From assembly GCF_024494355.1 (NCBI RefSeq), contig NZ_JAKNQY010000018.1:62001-126000 (forward strand): a stretch of DNA of 64,000 bases. The letters are read 5' to 3'. Source of the DNA: Pseudomonas sp. Q11. GTDB lineage: Bacteria > Pseudomonadota > Gammaproteobacteria > Pseudomonadales > Pseudomonadaceae. How positions within the stretch are numbered: the stretch's first letter is position 1; every line of letters starts with the position of its first letter. The notes under the pieces were generated by a model. That model was given only the letters and a program-made list of their open reading frames with translations, did no database searches and was not told the origin of the DNA. Positions 17,412 through 25,288 of this stretch are shown here, in pieces. The position numbers and the translations under genes were made by a program.

Positions 17412-18373
17412 GGTGTCTCCCGAAAATGTTGATAGCCCCGGATTTGCGGGGTGATGTCGTGCCCATCGCTGTCGAGCAGCGCGACACCTCGCCCGGCCAC
17501 GACGCGGCCGATCACATGGATCGGCCAGCCCTCGGCCTGCAACGCCACCAGCGGGACAGGTGGCAAGGTGAATAGCAGCACGTAATCGTCACCACCGCTC
17601 AATGCGGCGTGCGCAGCATTCGCGCCGCCCAGGAGCGTTACCAAAGCCTTGGACAGTGGCAGGCGGTCGCGTTCAACGTGTAACGCCACACCGGAGGCCA
17701 GGGCGATATGCCCGCAATCGGCCAGCAGGCCATCGGAGATATCCATCGCCGCGCCAGCCTTGCCCCGCAACGCCAGACCGAGGTCGATCTGCGGGCGTGG
17801 CGACCAATAATGCGCCAGCAGCGGCTCGGCGATATCAGGTTCGGCGGTGCGCTGACCCAGCACGAGCGGCAATGCGCCAGCGGCATTGCCCAGCTCGCCG
17901 CCGACACATAACCAATCACCGGGTTGCGCACCGCTGCGAGTCAGGGCCTGGCCGGACGGTACGCGACCGAACACGGTCAGGGTCATGCTCAACGGCCCAC
18001 GCGTAGTGTCACCGCCCACCAGAGCCACATCGCAAACCTGGGCCATCTGGTTCAAACCGCGGGCATAGGCTTGCAACCAATCGGCGGTCACCGTCGGCAA
18101 GGTCAGGGCCAAGGTAAATGCAAAAGGAGTCGCGCCCATGGCGGCCAGGTCACTGACCGCCACGGCCAGCGAGCGCTGGCCGAGCAGGAACGGGTCGCAA
18201 GGGTCTGGAAAATGCACACCGGCCACAAGGGTATCGGTGGACACCGCCAATTGCTCCCCGGGTGGAACGGCCAGCAAGGCGCAGTCATCGCCGATCCCGA
18301 GCGCAACGCCCTCGCCGCCCTGCGCACAAGACGCGGCGGCAAAGTAATGACGGATCAGCTCAAATTCGCCCAT
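17408..18373 (-). CDS. thiL: thiamine-monophosphate kinase
   Basis: A 321-aa kinase converting thiamine monophosphate to thiamine diphosphate, the cofactor of Dxs. ATG 18373 begins MGEFELIRHYFA, the usual ThiL N-terminus; a TTG at 18391 is in frame but unlikely. GIGDDCALL, STDTLVAGVHF, VALVGGDTTRGP and DISDGLLADCGHIA are the expected AIRS/ThiL nucleotide and Mg sites. It follows nusB after 18 bp and overlaps pgpA by GTGA. Confidence 0.96.
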   Translation of the reverse strand: MGEFELIRHYFAAASCAQGGEGVALGIGDDCALLAVPPGEQLAVSTDTLVAGVHFPDPCDPFLLGQRSLAVAVSDLAAMGATPFAFTLALTLPTVTADWLQAYARGLNQMAQVCDVALVGGDTTRGPLSMTLTVFGRVPSGQALTRSGAQPGDWLCVGGELGNAAGALPLVLGQRTAEPDIAEPLLAHYWSPRPQIDLGLALRGKAGAAMDISDGLLADCGHIALASGVALHVERDRLPLSKALVTLLGGANAAHAALSGGDDYVLLFTLPPVPLVALQAEGWPIHVIGRVVAGRGVALLDSDGHDITPQIRGYQHFRETP

Positions 18374-18391
18374 AGTCGCTGCAAGCGCCAA

Positions 18392-18892
18392 TCAGCGCTT
18401 GAACGCCTTCACTTCAGCTTCACGCAGACGCGGGGCCAGTTTGTCGAGTACACCGTTGACGAATTTGTGCCCATCGGTGGATCCGAAGACTTTCGCCAGT
18501 TCGATCCCTTCGTTGATCACTACGCGGTACGGAACGTCGACGCGCTGCATCAGCTCCCAGGTGGACAGGCGCAACACCGCCAGCTCAACCGGGTCCAGCT
18601 CTTCGATGGTCAGGTCCAGGCAAGGGGCCAGGGCAATGTCGATCTCGGTCTTGTGGGCCGGGACGCCGTGCAGGATCTCGCGAAAGTACGCGCCATCAAC
18701 GTCACTGAAATCGTTGTCGACCCGAAACTGCGCTTCGATCTCGTTCAGCGATTGCTTGGCCATGTGCCATTGATACAGCGCCTGGGTGGCGAGCTGACGG
18801 GCTTCGCGACGCTTGACGCTCTTCGAAGGCTTGCCGGCATCGGCTGGCTTGGGATCGCGCGGGTTGAAACGATCGCTTTCGTCGCTAATCAC
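18392..18892 (-). CDS. nusB: transcription antitermination factor NusB
   Basis: A 166-aa RNA-binding helical protein. With NusE (S10) it binds boxA in rRNA leaders. Family motifs include RREARQLATQALYQWHM, LDPVELAVLRLSTWELM and VVINEGIELAKVFGSTDGHKFVNGVLDKLA. An N-terminal extension of about 25 charged residues precedes the domain. The GTG start at 18892 overlaps the ribH stop as GTGA, so ribH and nusB are coupled, as is common in this group. Confidence 0.97.
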   Translation of the reverse strand: MISDESDRFNPRDPKPADAGKPSKSVKRREARQLATQALYQWHMAKQSLNEIEAQFRVDNDFSDVDGAYFREILHGVPAHKTEIDIALAPCLDLTIEELDPVELAVLRLSTWELMQRVDVPYRVVINEGIELAKVFGSTDGHKFVNGVLDKLAPRLREAEVKAFKR

Positions 18893-19365
18893 TTGGCCTC
18901 CAACTGCGCCAGCAGGCTGACCATTTCCAGGGCGGACAGGGCCGCTTCGGCGCCTTTGTTACCGGCCTTGGTGCCGGAGCGTTCGATGGCTTGCTCGATG
19001 GAGTCAACGGTCAGCACGCCGAAGGCGACCGGCACGCCGAACTCCATGGACACCTGGGCCAGGCCCTTGGTGCATTCGCCGGCCACGTATTCGAAGTGCG
19101 GAGTACCGCCACGAATGACCGCGCCCAGGGCGATGATCGCCGCATATTCGCCCTTTTGAGCGACTTTCTGCGCAACCAGCGGAATTTCGAAGGCGCCAGG
19201 CGCACGGATGATGGTGATGTCGCTTTCGCTCACGCCATGGCGAACCAGGGCATCGACCGCACCGCCAACCAGGCTCTCAACCACGAAGCTGTTGAAACGG
19301 CCCACTACCAGAGCGTAGCGGCCTTGAGGGGCGATGAAGGTACCTTCGATGGTCTTCAGGGTCAT
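18889..19365 (-). CDS. ribH: 6,7-dimethyl-8-ribityllumazine synthase
   Basis: A 158-aa enzyme joining 5-amino-6-ribitylaminouracil with 3,4-dihydroxy-2-butanone-4-phosphate. RFNSFVVESLVGGAVDAL, RAPGAFEIPLVAQK, GAVIRGGTPHFEYVAGE and FGVLTVDSIEQAIERSGTKAGNKG are all typical. The 90-bp gap before it contains a hairpin (19389-19410). ATG 19365 is preceded by AAGAGATCTGACG. Confidence 0.97.
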   Translation of the reverse strand: MTLKTIEGTFIAPQGRYALVVGRFNSFVVESLVGGAVDALVRHGVSESDITIIRAPGAFEIPLVAQKVAQKGEYAAIIALGAVIRGGTPHFEYVAGECTKGLAQVSMEFGVPVAFGVLTVDSIEQAIERSGTKAGNKGAEAALSALEMVSLLAQLEAK

Positions 19366-19388
19366 TCGTCAGATCTCTTAAAGAGCCA

Positions 19389-19410
19389 GAGCGCGTTCGA
19401 ATACGCGCTC
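19389..19410. repeat. 8-bp inverted repeat in the ribBX-ribH gap
   Basis: GAGCGCGT and ACGCGCTC enclose TCGAAT. There is no following T-run on the minus strand. It may be an mRNA-stabilising or processing hairpin between ribBX and ribH. The 90-bp gap is too short and lacks the conserved elements for an FMN riboswitch. Confidence 0.55.
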
Positions 19411-19455
19411 CTCAGTGATATTAGCCGCGAATACAGAGCCGGAAATCCCGGGCCA

Positions 19456-20547
19456 TTATTCGGAGGGCACGTATTCTACAACTTCCAGGTCGAAACCGGA
19501 TATCGCATTAAATTTCATCGGTGCGCTCATCAGGCGCATTTTTCGTACGCCCAGGTCCCGCAGGATCTGCGAACCGGCGCCGACGATGCTGTAGGTGGTC
19601 GGTTTTTTCACGGCGGTGTTATCACCGGTTTCCCGGATGTGCGCCAGCAGCACGTCGCCATCGAGCGGATGCCCGAGCAGCAGCACCACACCGCTGCCGG
19701 CCTCGGCCACCGCGGCCATGGCGGCCCGCAGGCTCCAGCGGCCGGGCTGCTTGACCATCAGCAGGTCGCGCAGCGGGTCCATGTTATGCACGCGAACCAG
19801 GGTCGGTTCTTCGGCGCACACGGTACCCAGGGTCAACGCCATGTGCACGTCGCCTTCCACCGAGTCGCGGTAGGTTACCAGGTTGAACTGGCCCAGTTCG
19901 CTGTCCAGCGGCTGCTCGGCAATCCGCTGAACGGTACGTTCGTGGATCATCCGGTAGTGGATCAGGTCGGCGATGGTGCCGATCTTGATGTTGTGTTCGG
20001 CGGCAAAGGCTTCGAGTTCCGCGCGACGGGACATGGTGCCGTCGTCGTTCATGACTTCGCAGATCACGCCGCTGGCCTCGAAACCGGCCATGCGCGCCAG
20101 GTCGCACGCTGCTTCGGTGTGGCCGGCACGGGCCAGAGTGCCGCCGGCCTGGGCCATCAGCGGGAAGATGTGACCGGGGCTGACAATGTCTTCGGCCTTG
20201 GCGTCTTTCGCGGCGGCGGCCTGCACGGTGCGGGCACGGTCAGCAGCGGAGATACCGGTGGTCACGCCCTCGGCAGCCTCGATGGACACGGTGAACTTGG
20301 TGCCAAAGCCGGAGCCATTGCGCGGCGCCATCAGCGGCAGCTTCAAAAGCTCGCAGCGTTCACGGGTCATGGGCATACAGATCAGGCCACGGGCATGCTT
20401 GGCCATGAAGTTGATGTGCTCGGCCTTACAGCACTCGGCGGCCATGATCAGGTCGCCTTCATTCTCGCGGTCTTCGTCATCCATGAGGATGACCATCTTG
20501 CCTTGGCGGATGTCTTCTACCAGTTCTTCGATGCTATTGAGCGCCAC
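19456..20547 (-). CDS. ribB: 3,4-dihydroxy-2-butanone-4-phosphate synthase with degenerate GTP cyclohydrolase II-like domain (RibBX type)
   Basis: A 363-aa two-domain protein. The N-terminal domain (about 1-200) has the DHBP synthase sites DDEDRENEGDLIMAAE, RPLxxx-like MPMTRERCE and GHTEAACDLARMAG. The C-terminal domain follows the GTP cyclohydrolase II fold in outline but lacks the CxxxxxxxxxxCxC zinc cysteines and the catalytic RQEGRG; the equivalent region reads RVHNMDPLRDLLMV and LLLGHPLDGDVLL. It therefore should supply only the butanone phosphate, with RibA (15411-16028) opening GTP. The GTG start at 20547 is preceded by AAGGGGG. A longer in-frame reading from 20679 would overlap ribE and lacks family similarity. 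Confidence 0.93.
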   Translation of the reverse strand: MALNSIEELVEDIRQGKMVILMDDEDRENEGDLIMAAECCKAEHINFMAKHARGLICMPMTRERCELLKLPLMAPRNGSGFGTKFTVSIEAAEGVTTGISAADRARTVQAAAAKDAKAEDIVSPGHIFPLMAQAGGTLARAGHTEAACDLARMAGFEASGVICEVMNDDGTMSRRAELEAFAAEHNIKIGTIADLIHYRMIHERTVQRIAEQPLDSELGQFNLVTYRDSVEGDVHMALTLGTVCAEEPTLVRVHNMDPLRDLLMVKQPGRWSLRAAMAAVAEAGSGVVLLLGHPLDGDVLLAHIRETGDNTAVKKPTTYSIVGAGSQILRDLGVRKMRLMSAPMKFNAISGFDLEVVEYVPSE

Positions 20548-20563
20548 GCGGCACCCCCTTGGG

Positions 20564-21226
20564 TCAGGATTTGAGGTAGCCGTTGGCGGCCAGAAAGCTT
20601 TCAGTGATGTTACCGGCCGCAGGCGTTGCTGCCTTGTCGCCCAACAGCAGGCGTTCCAGGTAACGGGCCAGCAGGTCAACCTCCAGGTTCACCCGGCGAC
20701 CTGGCCGATACGAGGCCATGATGGTTTCGCTCAAGGTGTGCGGAATGATCGTCAGCAGGAACTCGGCGCCATCCACCGCATTGACCGTCAGGCTGGTGCC
20801 ATCGACGGTGATCGAGCCTTTATGGGCGATGTACTTGGCCAGCTCCTTCGGGGCGCGGATGCGAAACTCCACGGCCCGGGCGTTATCGCTGCGCGAAACC
20901 ACTTCGCCAACGCCATCGACATGGCCGCTGACCAGGTGACCGCCCAAGCGGGTGGTGGGGGTCAGGGCTTTTTCCAGGTTGACCGGGCTGCCACTCTTGA
21001 GATCGTTCATGGCGGTGCAGTCGAGGGTTTCGCGACTGACGTCCGCCAGAAAACCATTGCCCGGCAGTTCGACAGCGGTCAGGCATACGCCATTTACCGC
21101 GATGCTGTCGCCCAGTTTGACGTCGCTCAGGTCGAGCTTGCCGGTTTCGACATGGACCCGCACGTCGCCGCCCTTGGGGGTCAGTGCACGGATGCTGCCG
21201 ATGGATTCGATGATGCCGGTAAACAT
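20564..21226 (-). CDS. ribE: riboflavin synthase alpha chain
   Basis: A 220-aa enzyme that dismutates two lumazines into riboflavin. It shows the two internal lumazine-binding repeats: MFTGIIESIGSIRAL ... GDSIAVNGVCLTAVEL and GGHLVSGHVDGVGEV ... KGSITVDGTSLTVNAVDG. ATG 21226 is chosen for the MFTGI N-terminus and the strong GAGGAGGACTCC upstream; a longer frame from 21319 exists but is unlikely. It is 46 bp after ribD and 16 bp before ribB. Confidence 0.97.
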   Translation of the reverse strand: MFTGIIESIGSIRALTPKGGDVRVHVETGKLDLSDVKLGDSIAVNGVCLTAVELPGNGFLADVSRETLDCTAMNDLKSGSPVNLEKALTPTTRLGGHLVSGHVDGVGEVVSRSDNARAVEFRIRAPKELAKYIAHKGSITVDGTSLTVNAVDGAEFLLTIIPHTLSETIMASYRPGRRVNLEVDLLARYLERLLLGDKAATPAAGNITESFLAANGYLKS

Positions 21227-21272
21227 GGAGTCCTCCTCGAGAACGGGCCGCCGCTTGAGCGAAAGCCGGGAA

Positions 21273-22406
21273 TTATACGCGGGCCGGGGAAACGGGAATG
21301 GCAATGACTCGCCAGTCATCGCCCACGGCGCGAATTTCGGTGATTTTCAGTTCCGGGGCATCTTTCATCTGCGCCAACGGCCAGTCCAGTAGCGGTCGTG
21401 CGGAAGATCCGAGGAACTTGCCGGCGATGAAAATCTGGAATTCATCCACCAGCCCCTGCCGGGCGAACGCCCCTGCCAGACGCGGACCGGCCTCCACCAG
21501 CACTTCATTGACGTCACGGGCCGCCAGTTCCACCAGCAGGCGACGCAAGTCGACCTGGCCATCGTCGCCCGCCACGATCATGCATTCGGGACCATTGGCG
21601 TACTGTTCTTCCACCGCCATGCAGGTAGCGACCATCGCCGGGCCGGCCTTGAAGAAAGGTGCGTCCAACGGCACGCGCAGACGACCGTCCACCAGTACCC
21701 GCAACGGCGGGCGACTCATGATCAGCGCGGTCTGCTGCGCATCCAGCCCGAGTTCATCGGCGCGTACGGTCAGTCGGGCGTTGTCGGCCAGCACCGTATC
21801 GGCACCGGTCAGCACCACACTGGCCTGGGCGCGCAGGCGTTGCACCGCCGAACGTGCGGCCGGACCGGTAATCCATTGGCTTTCACCACTTTCCATGGCG
21901 GTGCGGCCATCGAGGCTCATGGCGAGCTTGACCCGCACGAACGGCAAGCCGTGCTCCATGCGCTTGAGGAAACCCTGGTTGAGCTGGCGCGCCTCGCCCT
22001 CCAGCACACCGCTTTGGGTGGCGATCCCGGCCTGGCTCAAGCGTTGCAAACCGCGACCGGCCACTTCCGGGTTCGGGTCCTGCATCGCTGCCACCACCCG
22101 CGCCACACCGGCATTGATCAACGCATCGGCACAGGGCGGCGTGCGCCCGTGGTGGCTGCAGGGCTCGAGGGTCACGTAAGCCGTGGCGCCCCTGGCCTGT
22201 TCACCGGCGGCGCGCAGGGCATGGACTTCGGCATGGGGTTCGCCGGCACGAATGTGCCAGCCTTCGCCAACAATCTGACCGTCACGCACGATCACGCAAC
22301 CTACCCGGGGATTGGGGTGCGTGGTGTAGTGACCGCGCCGCGCCAGTTCCAGGGCACGGGCCATGTACTGGGCGTCGAGGACGGCCTGCTGCGCCGGGGA
22401 GGTCAT
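21273..22406 (-). CDS. ribD: bifunctional pyrimidine deaminase/reductase
   Basis: A 377-aa bifunctional enzyme of riboflavin synthesis. The N-terminal deaminase has the zinc motifs HAEVHAL and PCSHHGRTPPCADAL; PNPRVGCVIV precedes them. The C-terminal domain (from about residue 150) is the NADPH-dependent reductase, with VRVKLAMSLDGRTAM and EVLVEAGPRLAGAF. ATG 22406 overlaps the nrdR stop (ATGA), the usual nrdR-ribD coupling. Confidence 0.97.
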   Translation of the reverse strand: MTSPAQQAVLDAQYMARALELARRGHYTTHPNPRVGCVIVRDGQIVGEGWHIRAGEPHAEVHALRAAGEQARGATAYVTLEPCSHHGRTPPCADALINAGVARVVAAMQDPNPEVAGRGLQRLSQAGIATQSGVLEGEARQLNQGFLKRMEHGLPFVRVKLAMSLDGRTAMESGESQWITGPAARSAVQRLRAQASVVLTGADTVLADNARLTVRADELGLDAQQTALIMSRPPLRVLVDGRLRVPLDAPFFKAGPAMVATCMAVEEQYANGPECMIVAGDDGQVDLRRLLVELAARDVNEVLVEAGPRLAGAFARQGLVDEFQIFIAGKFLGSSARPLLDWPLAQMKDAPELKITEIRAVGDDWRVIAIPVSPARV

Positions 22407-22867
22407 TGTTTCACCGGTTCGCGGGCCAGGCGGTCGATTTCTTCGCGAAATTCGTTCAAATCCTGGAAACGGCGGTATACCGAGGCGAAGCGGATGTAGG
22501 CGACTTCATCGAGCTTCTGCAGCTCGGCCATCACCAGTTCACCGACCACCAGGGATTTAACCTCGCGTTCGCCAGTGGCCCGCAGCTTGTGCTTGATGTG
22601 CACCAGCGCCGCCTCCAGGCGTTCGACGCTCACCGGGCGCTTTTCCAGGGCGCGCTGCATGCCCGCGCGCAGTTTTTCTTCGTCGAACGGCTGACGGCTG
22701 CCGTCGGTTTTGATCAGGCGCGGCAACACCAGTTCAGCGGTCTCGAACGTCGTGAAACGCTCGCCGCAGGCCAGGCATTCGCGCCGGCGGCGAACCTGTT
22801 CGCCCTCGGCGACCAGTCGCGAGTCGATGACCTTGGTGTCGTTGGCACCGCAGAAGGGACAGTGCAT
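22403..22867 (-). CDS. nrdR: transcriptional repressor NrdR
   Basis: A 154-aa repressor of ribonucleotide reductase genes. It starts MHCPFCGANDTKVIDSR, the first half of the zinc ribbon; the second half is RRRECLACGERFTTFE. The ATP-cone follows from about residue 46 (LPRLIKTDGSRQPFDEEKL). Length equals the family norm, so ATG 22867 is preferred over the much longer open frame that extends upstream. It is the first gene of the nrdR-ribD-ribE-ribB-ribH-nusB-thiL-pgpA string. Confidence 0.97.
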   Translation of the reverse strand: MHCPFCGANDTKVIDSRLVAEGEQVRRRRECLACGERFTTFETAELVLPRLIKTDGSRQPFDEEKLRAGMQRALEKRPVSVERLEAALVHIKHKLRATGEREVKSLVVGELVMAELQKLDEVAYIRFASVYRRFQDLNEFREEIDRLAREPVKQ

Positions 22868-22936
22868 GGTGGCAGGCAACAAAAAAAGGGAGGGCCATGG
22901 TAGCGCATCCCACTGGCAAGACAAGCCATAGGGTTT

Positions 22937-22960
22937 ACGGTATACAGACGGGCTTACCGT
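22937..22960. promoter_or_regulatory. inverted repeat ACGGTA-N12-TACCGT in the nrdR/lipoprotein divergent region
   Basis: ACGGTA (22937-22942) is the exact inverse of TACCGT (22955-22960). It lies in the 127-bp gap between two divergent genes and could be an operator. It does not resemble the AT-rich NrdR box. Confidence 0.3.
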
Positions 22961-22994
22961 CAGATCCATGGAATTCACCTTGCTGGAGCCACAC

Positions 22995-23465
22995 ATGTCG
23001 CTACGATCACTCGTTTTGCTCAGTCTGTTCAGCCTGCTGATGGCGTGCAGCAGCGACGCCCCCCAACCCGACGCCCCCGCCCCGGCAAAGCCCCCTGCGC
23101 CCAAACAGGCCCAAGAAAAAGCCCGCCAGGCCGCCGAACTGGGTCCGCTGCCGGCGCACCAGCGGGAACTGAGCGGCACTCTGCAGGGAATACCGGCAGG
23201 GGCTGAGGTCGAACTGGCGCTGCTGGTGATCGATGACAAGGACCGCCCGCAGCAGTTGCTCGCCAGCTCCAGCCTGATCGGCAATAACCAGGCCCTGCCC
23301 TTTCGCCTGCGCTTCAACCCCGAAGCCTTCCCGGTTGGCGCCCGTGTGGAACTGCGCGGCCGCGCCAGTCAGTCGGGCCAGTTGATCCTGCATTTGCCGG
23401 AGCAACGCATCAGCCAGCCGACCACTCAGGCGCTAGGCTCGCTGCAATTTGTCAAAGCGCCATGA
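22995..23465 (+). CDS. YbaY-like outer-membrane lipoprotein
   Basis: A 156-aa lipoprotein. ATG 22995 (GGAG six bases upstream) gives MSLRSLVLLSLFSLLMAC, a lipobox LMAC with Cys at 18, followed by serine/aspartate, which favours outer-membrane sorting. A proline/alanine-rich linker (about 22-45) leads to a YbaY/META-like beta domain with LSGTLQGIPAGAEVELALLVID and QALPFRLRFNPEAFPVGARVELRGR. The stop overlaps the next start (ATGA), coupling it to the methyltransferase. Function unknown. Confidence 0.85.
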   Translation: MSLRSLVLLSLFSLLMACSSDAPQPDAPAPAKPPAPKQAQEKARQAAELGPLPAHQRELSGTLQGIPAGAEVELALLVIDDKDRPQQLLASSSLIGNNQALPFRLRFNPEAFPVGARVELRGRASQSGQLILHLPEQRISQPTTQALGSLQFVKAP

Positions 23466-24121
23466 GTTCACCGCAAGACCTGCAACACGCGTTGGGCCAG
23501 TTGCTTGGAGACGCGCACTTGGTGGCCTGCCCGCTGCCCGGCACTGACCTGAAATTGTGGCTGATCGACGGCGATAACATGGACCGCGCTTTCAGCCCGG
23601 AAGAAACCCGGCGCATTCTCCACGAGCCACCTTACTGGAGCTTTTGCTGGGCCAGCGGCCTGGCGATGGCGCGCTATCTGGTCGAACAGCCACATTGGGT
23701 CGAAGGCAAGCGGGTGCTGGACTTCGGCGCCGGTTCCGGCGTCGCGGGTATCGCGGCGCTCAAGGCCGGAGCGCTTGAGGTGGTGGTCTGTGATCTGGAT
23801 CCTCTGGCGCTTGCTGCGTGCCAGGCCAACGCGCTGCTCAATGACGTAGAGCTTGGGTATTCGAAGGATTTTTTCGCCGAGGACGATCGCTTCGACCTGA
23901 TCCTCGTCGCGGATGTGCTTTACGACCGCGCCAACCTGCCGTTGCTCGACCAGTTTCTCAGTCGCGGCCGCGAGGCTCTGGTGGCCGACTCCCGGGTGCG
24001 GGATTTCCAGCATCCGCTGTACCGGCGCATCGAAATGCTTGAGGCCATGACCTTGCCGGATCTGGCCGAGCCCGAGGAGTTTCGGCATGTGAGCCTGTAC
24101 CACGCGCGGCGCGAGCTTTAA
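23462..24121 (+). CDS. class I SAM-dependent methyltransferase (ETFB-lysine/L11-methyltransferase-like)
   Basis: A 219-aa cytoplasmic methyltransferase. Motif I is VLDFGAGSGVAGIAALKAGA (about residues 80-99), motif II VVCDLDPLALAACQANALLND and motif IV FDLILVADVLYDRANLP. PYWSFCWASGLAMARYL before motif I resembles the METTL20/PrmA group that methylates protein lysines. The start overlaps the lipoprotein gene. The substrate is not known; electron-transfer flavoprotein beta or a ribosomal protein are candidates by family only. Confidence 0.82.
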   Translation: MSSPQDLQHALGQLLGDAHLVACPLPGTDLKLWLIDGDNMDRAFSPEETRRILHEPPYWSFCWASGLAMARYLVEQPHWVEGKRVLDFGAGSGVAGIAALKAGALEVVVCDLDPLALAACQANALLNDVELGYSKDFFAEDDRFDLILVADVLYDRANLPLLDQFLSRGREALVADSRVRDFQHPLYRRIEMLEAMTLPDLAEPEEFRHVSLYHARREL

Positions 24122-24125
24122 AAGC

Positions 24126-24216
24126 ATCGCGAGCAGGCTCGCTCCCACAGGCTTTTGTGTCGAATACAAAATGTGTGCTCATCACAAATCCCATGTGGGA
24201 GCGAGCCTGCTCGCGA
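24126..24216. repeat. REPIN before cnoX
   Basis: ATCGCGAGCAGG... and GTGGGAGCGAGC... form an inverted pair about 90 bp long in the gap between the methyltransferase and cnoX. Confidence 0.9.
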
Positions 24217-24298
24217 TAAGGCACCGCACACCCCCGCTTTCAGCCACCCCCCACCAAGCCTTATAGTTGCTCCATTCAAGCGTTCTACGAGATTCCCC

Positions 24299-25171
24299 AT
24301 GACCCAGGACACCCCGTACATCTTCGACGCCACCACCGCCGATTTCGACCAGTCGGTGATCGCCAACTCTTTTCACAAACCGGTGCTGGTGGATTTCTGG
24401 GCCGAGTGGTGCGCGCCGTGCAAGGCGCTGATGCCGATGCTGCAGGGCATCGCCGAGAGCTATCAAGGCGAACTGCTGCTGGCCAAGGTCAACTGCGACA
24501 TCGAGCAGGACATCGTCGCCCGCTTCGGCATTCGCAGCTTGCCTACCGTGGTGCTGTTCAAGGACGGTCAGCCCGTCGACGGTTTCGCCGGGGCCCAACC
24601 GGAGTCCGCCGTGCGGGCGATGCTCGAACCCCATGTGCAAATGCCGCCTCCGGCCGCCGCCGACCCGTTTGAACAGGCCCAGGCGCTGTTCGACGAGGGT
24701 CGTTTTGCTGATGCCGAAGCGGTGCTCACTGCGCTGCTGGGGGAAGACAATACCAACGCCAAGGCCTTGATCCTGTATGCCCGCTGCCTGACCGAACGCG
24801 GCGAGTTGACTGAAGCTCAGACCGTGCTTGACGCGGTGAAAAGCGATGAGCACAAGGCCGCGCTGGCCGGTGCCAAGGCGCAGATCCAGTTCCTCGGCCT
24901 GGCCAGGGATCTGCCGGACGCCGCCGATCTCAAGGCCCGCCTGGCGAAAGATCCGCAGGACGACGAAGCGGTGTATCAACTGGCAATCCAGCAATTGGCC
25001 CGCCAGCAGTACGAACCGGCCCTCGATGCGTTGCTCAAGCTGTTCATCCGCAACCGCAGCTACAGCGAAGGCCTGCCCCACAAGACTTTGCTGCAAGTGT
25101 TCGAATTGTTGGGCAACGATCATCCGCTGGTGACGACCTATCGCCGCAAGCTGTTTGCGGCGTTGTATTGA
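24299..25171 (+). CDS. cnoX: thioredoxin-TPR co-chaperone CnoX (YbbN)
   Basis: A 290-aa protein: thioredoxin domain (about 1-110) then TPR helices (about 125-288). The redox centre reads FWAEWCAPCKALMPML, with both cysteines present in a CAPC motif instead of the CGPC of thioredoxin. FGIRSLPTVVLFKDG carries the cis-proline. YbbN/CnoX proteins protect and hand unfolded substrates to GroEL/DnaK under chlorine stress. ATG 24299 fits the domain start; a longer frame reaches into the REPIN and is rejected. Confidence 0.92.
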   Translation: MTQDTPYIFDATTADFDQSVIANSFHKPVLVDFWAEWCAPCKALMPMLQGIAESYQGELLLAKVNCDIEQDIVARFGIRSLPTVVLFKDGQPVDGFAGAQPESAVRAMLEPHVQMPPPAAADPFEQAQALFDEGRFADAEAVLTALLGEDNTNAKALILYARCLTERGELTEAQTVLDAVKSDEHKAALAGAKAQIQFLGLARDLPDAADLKARLAKDPQDDEAVYQLAIQQLARQQYEPALDALLKLFIRNRSYSEGLPHKTLLQVFELLGNDHPLVTTYRRKLFAALY

Positions 25172-25177
25172 TTCCCT

Positions 25178-25281
25178 GTAGGAGCTGCCGAGCGAAGCGA
25201 GGCTGCGATCTTTTGATCTTTCGCTCGAGACTCAAGCGTCAGGGTAAAGATCGCAGCCTCGCTTCGCTCGTCAGCTCCTAC
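25178..25281. repeat. long inverted repeat of the CTGCGATC family
   Basis: GTAGGAGCTGCCGAGCGAAG ... CTGCGATC and its inverse GATCGCAGCCTCGCTTCGCTC ... CAGCTCCTAC bracket about 45 bp. It is a second repeat family in this genome, related to the degraded copy at 8661-8751. Confidence 0.88.
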
Positions 25282-25288
25282 GCAGCTC

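Noticed and set aside
19366..20560. Possible FMN riboswitch in the rib cluster
   Set aside because: Gaps before ribB (16 bp) and ribH (90 bp) are too short, and the conserved RFN elements are not visible.
20548..20679. Longer N-terminus for ribB
   Set aside because: The extra 44 residues overlap ribE, are not family-like, and the GTG at 20547 has a strong upstream purine run.
24155..24298. N-terminal extension of cnoX
   Set aside because: The frame runs through REPIN sequence and lacks thioredoxin-domain similarity; ATG 24299 fits the domain start.
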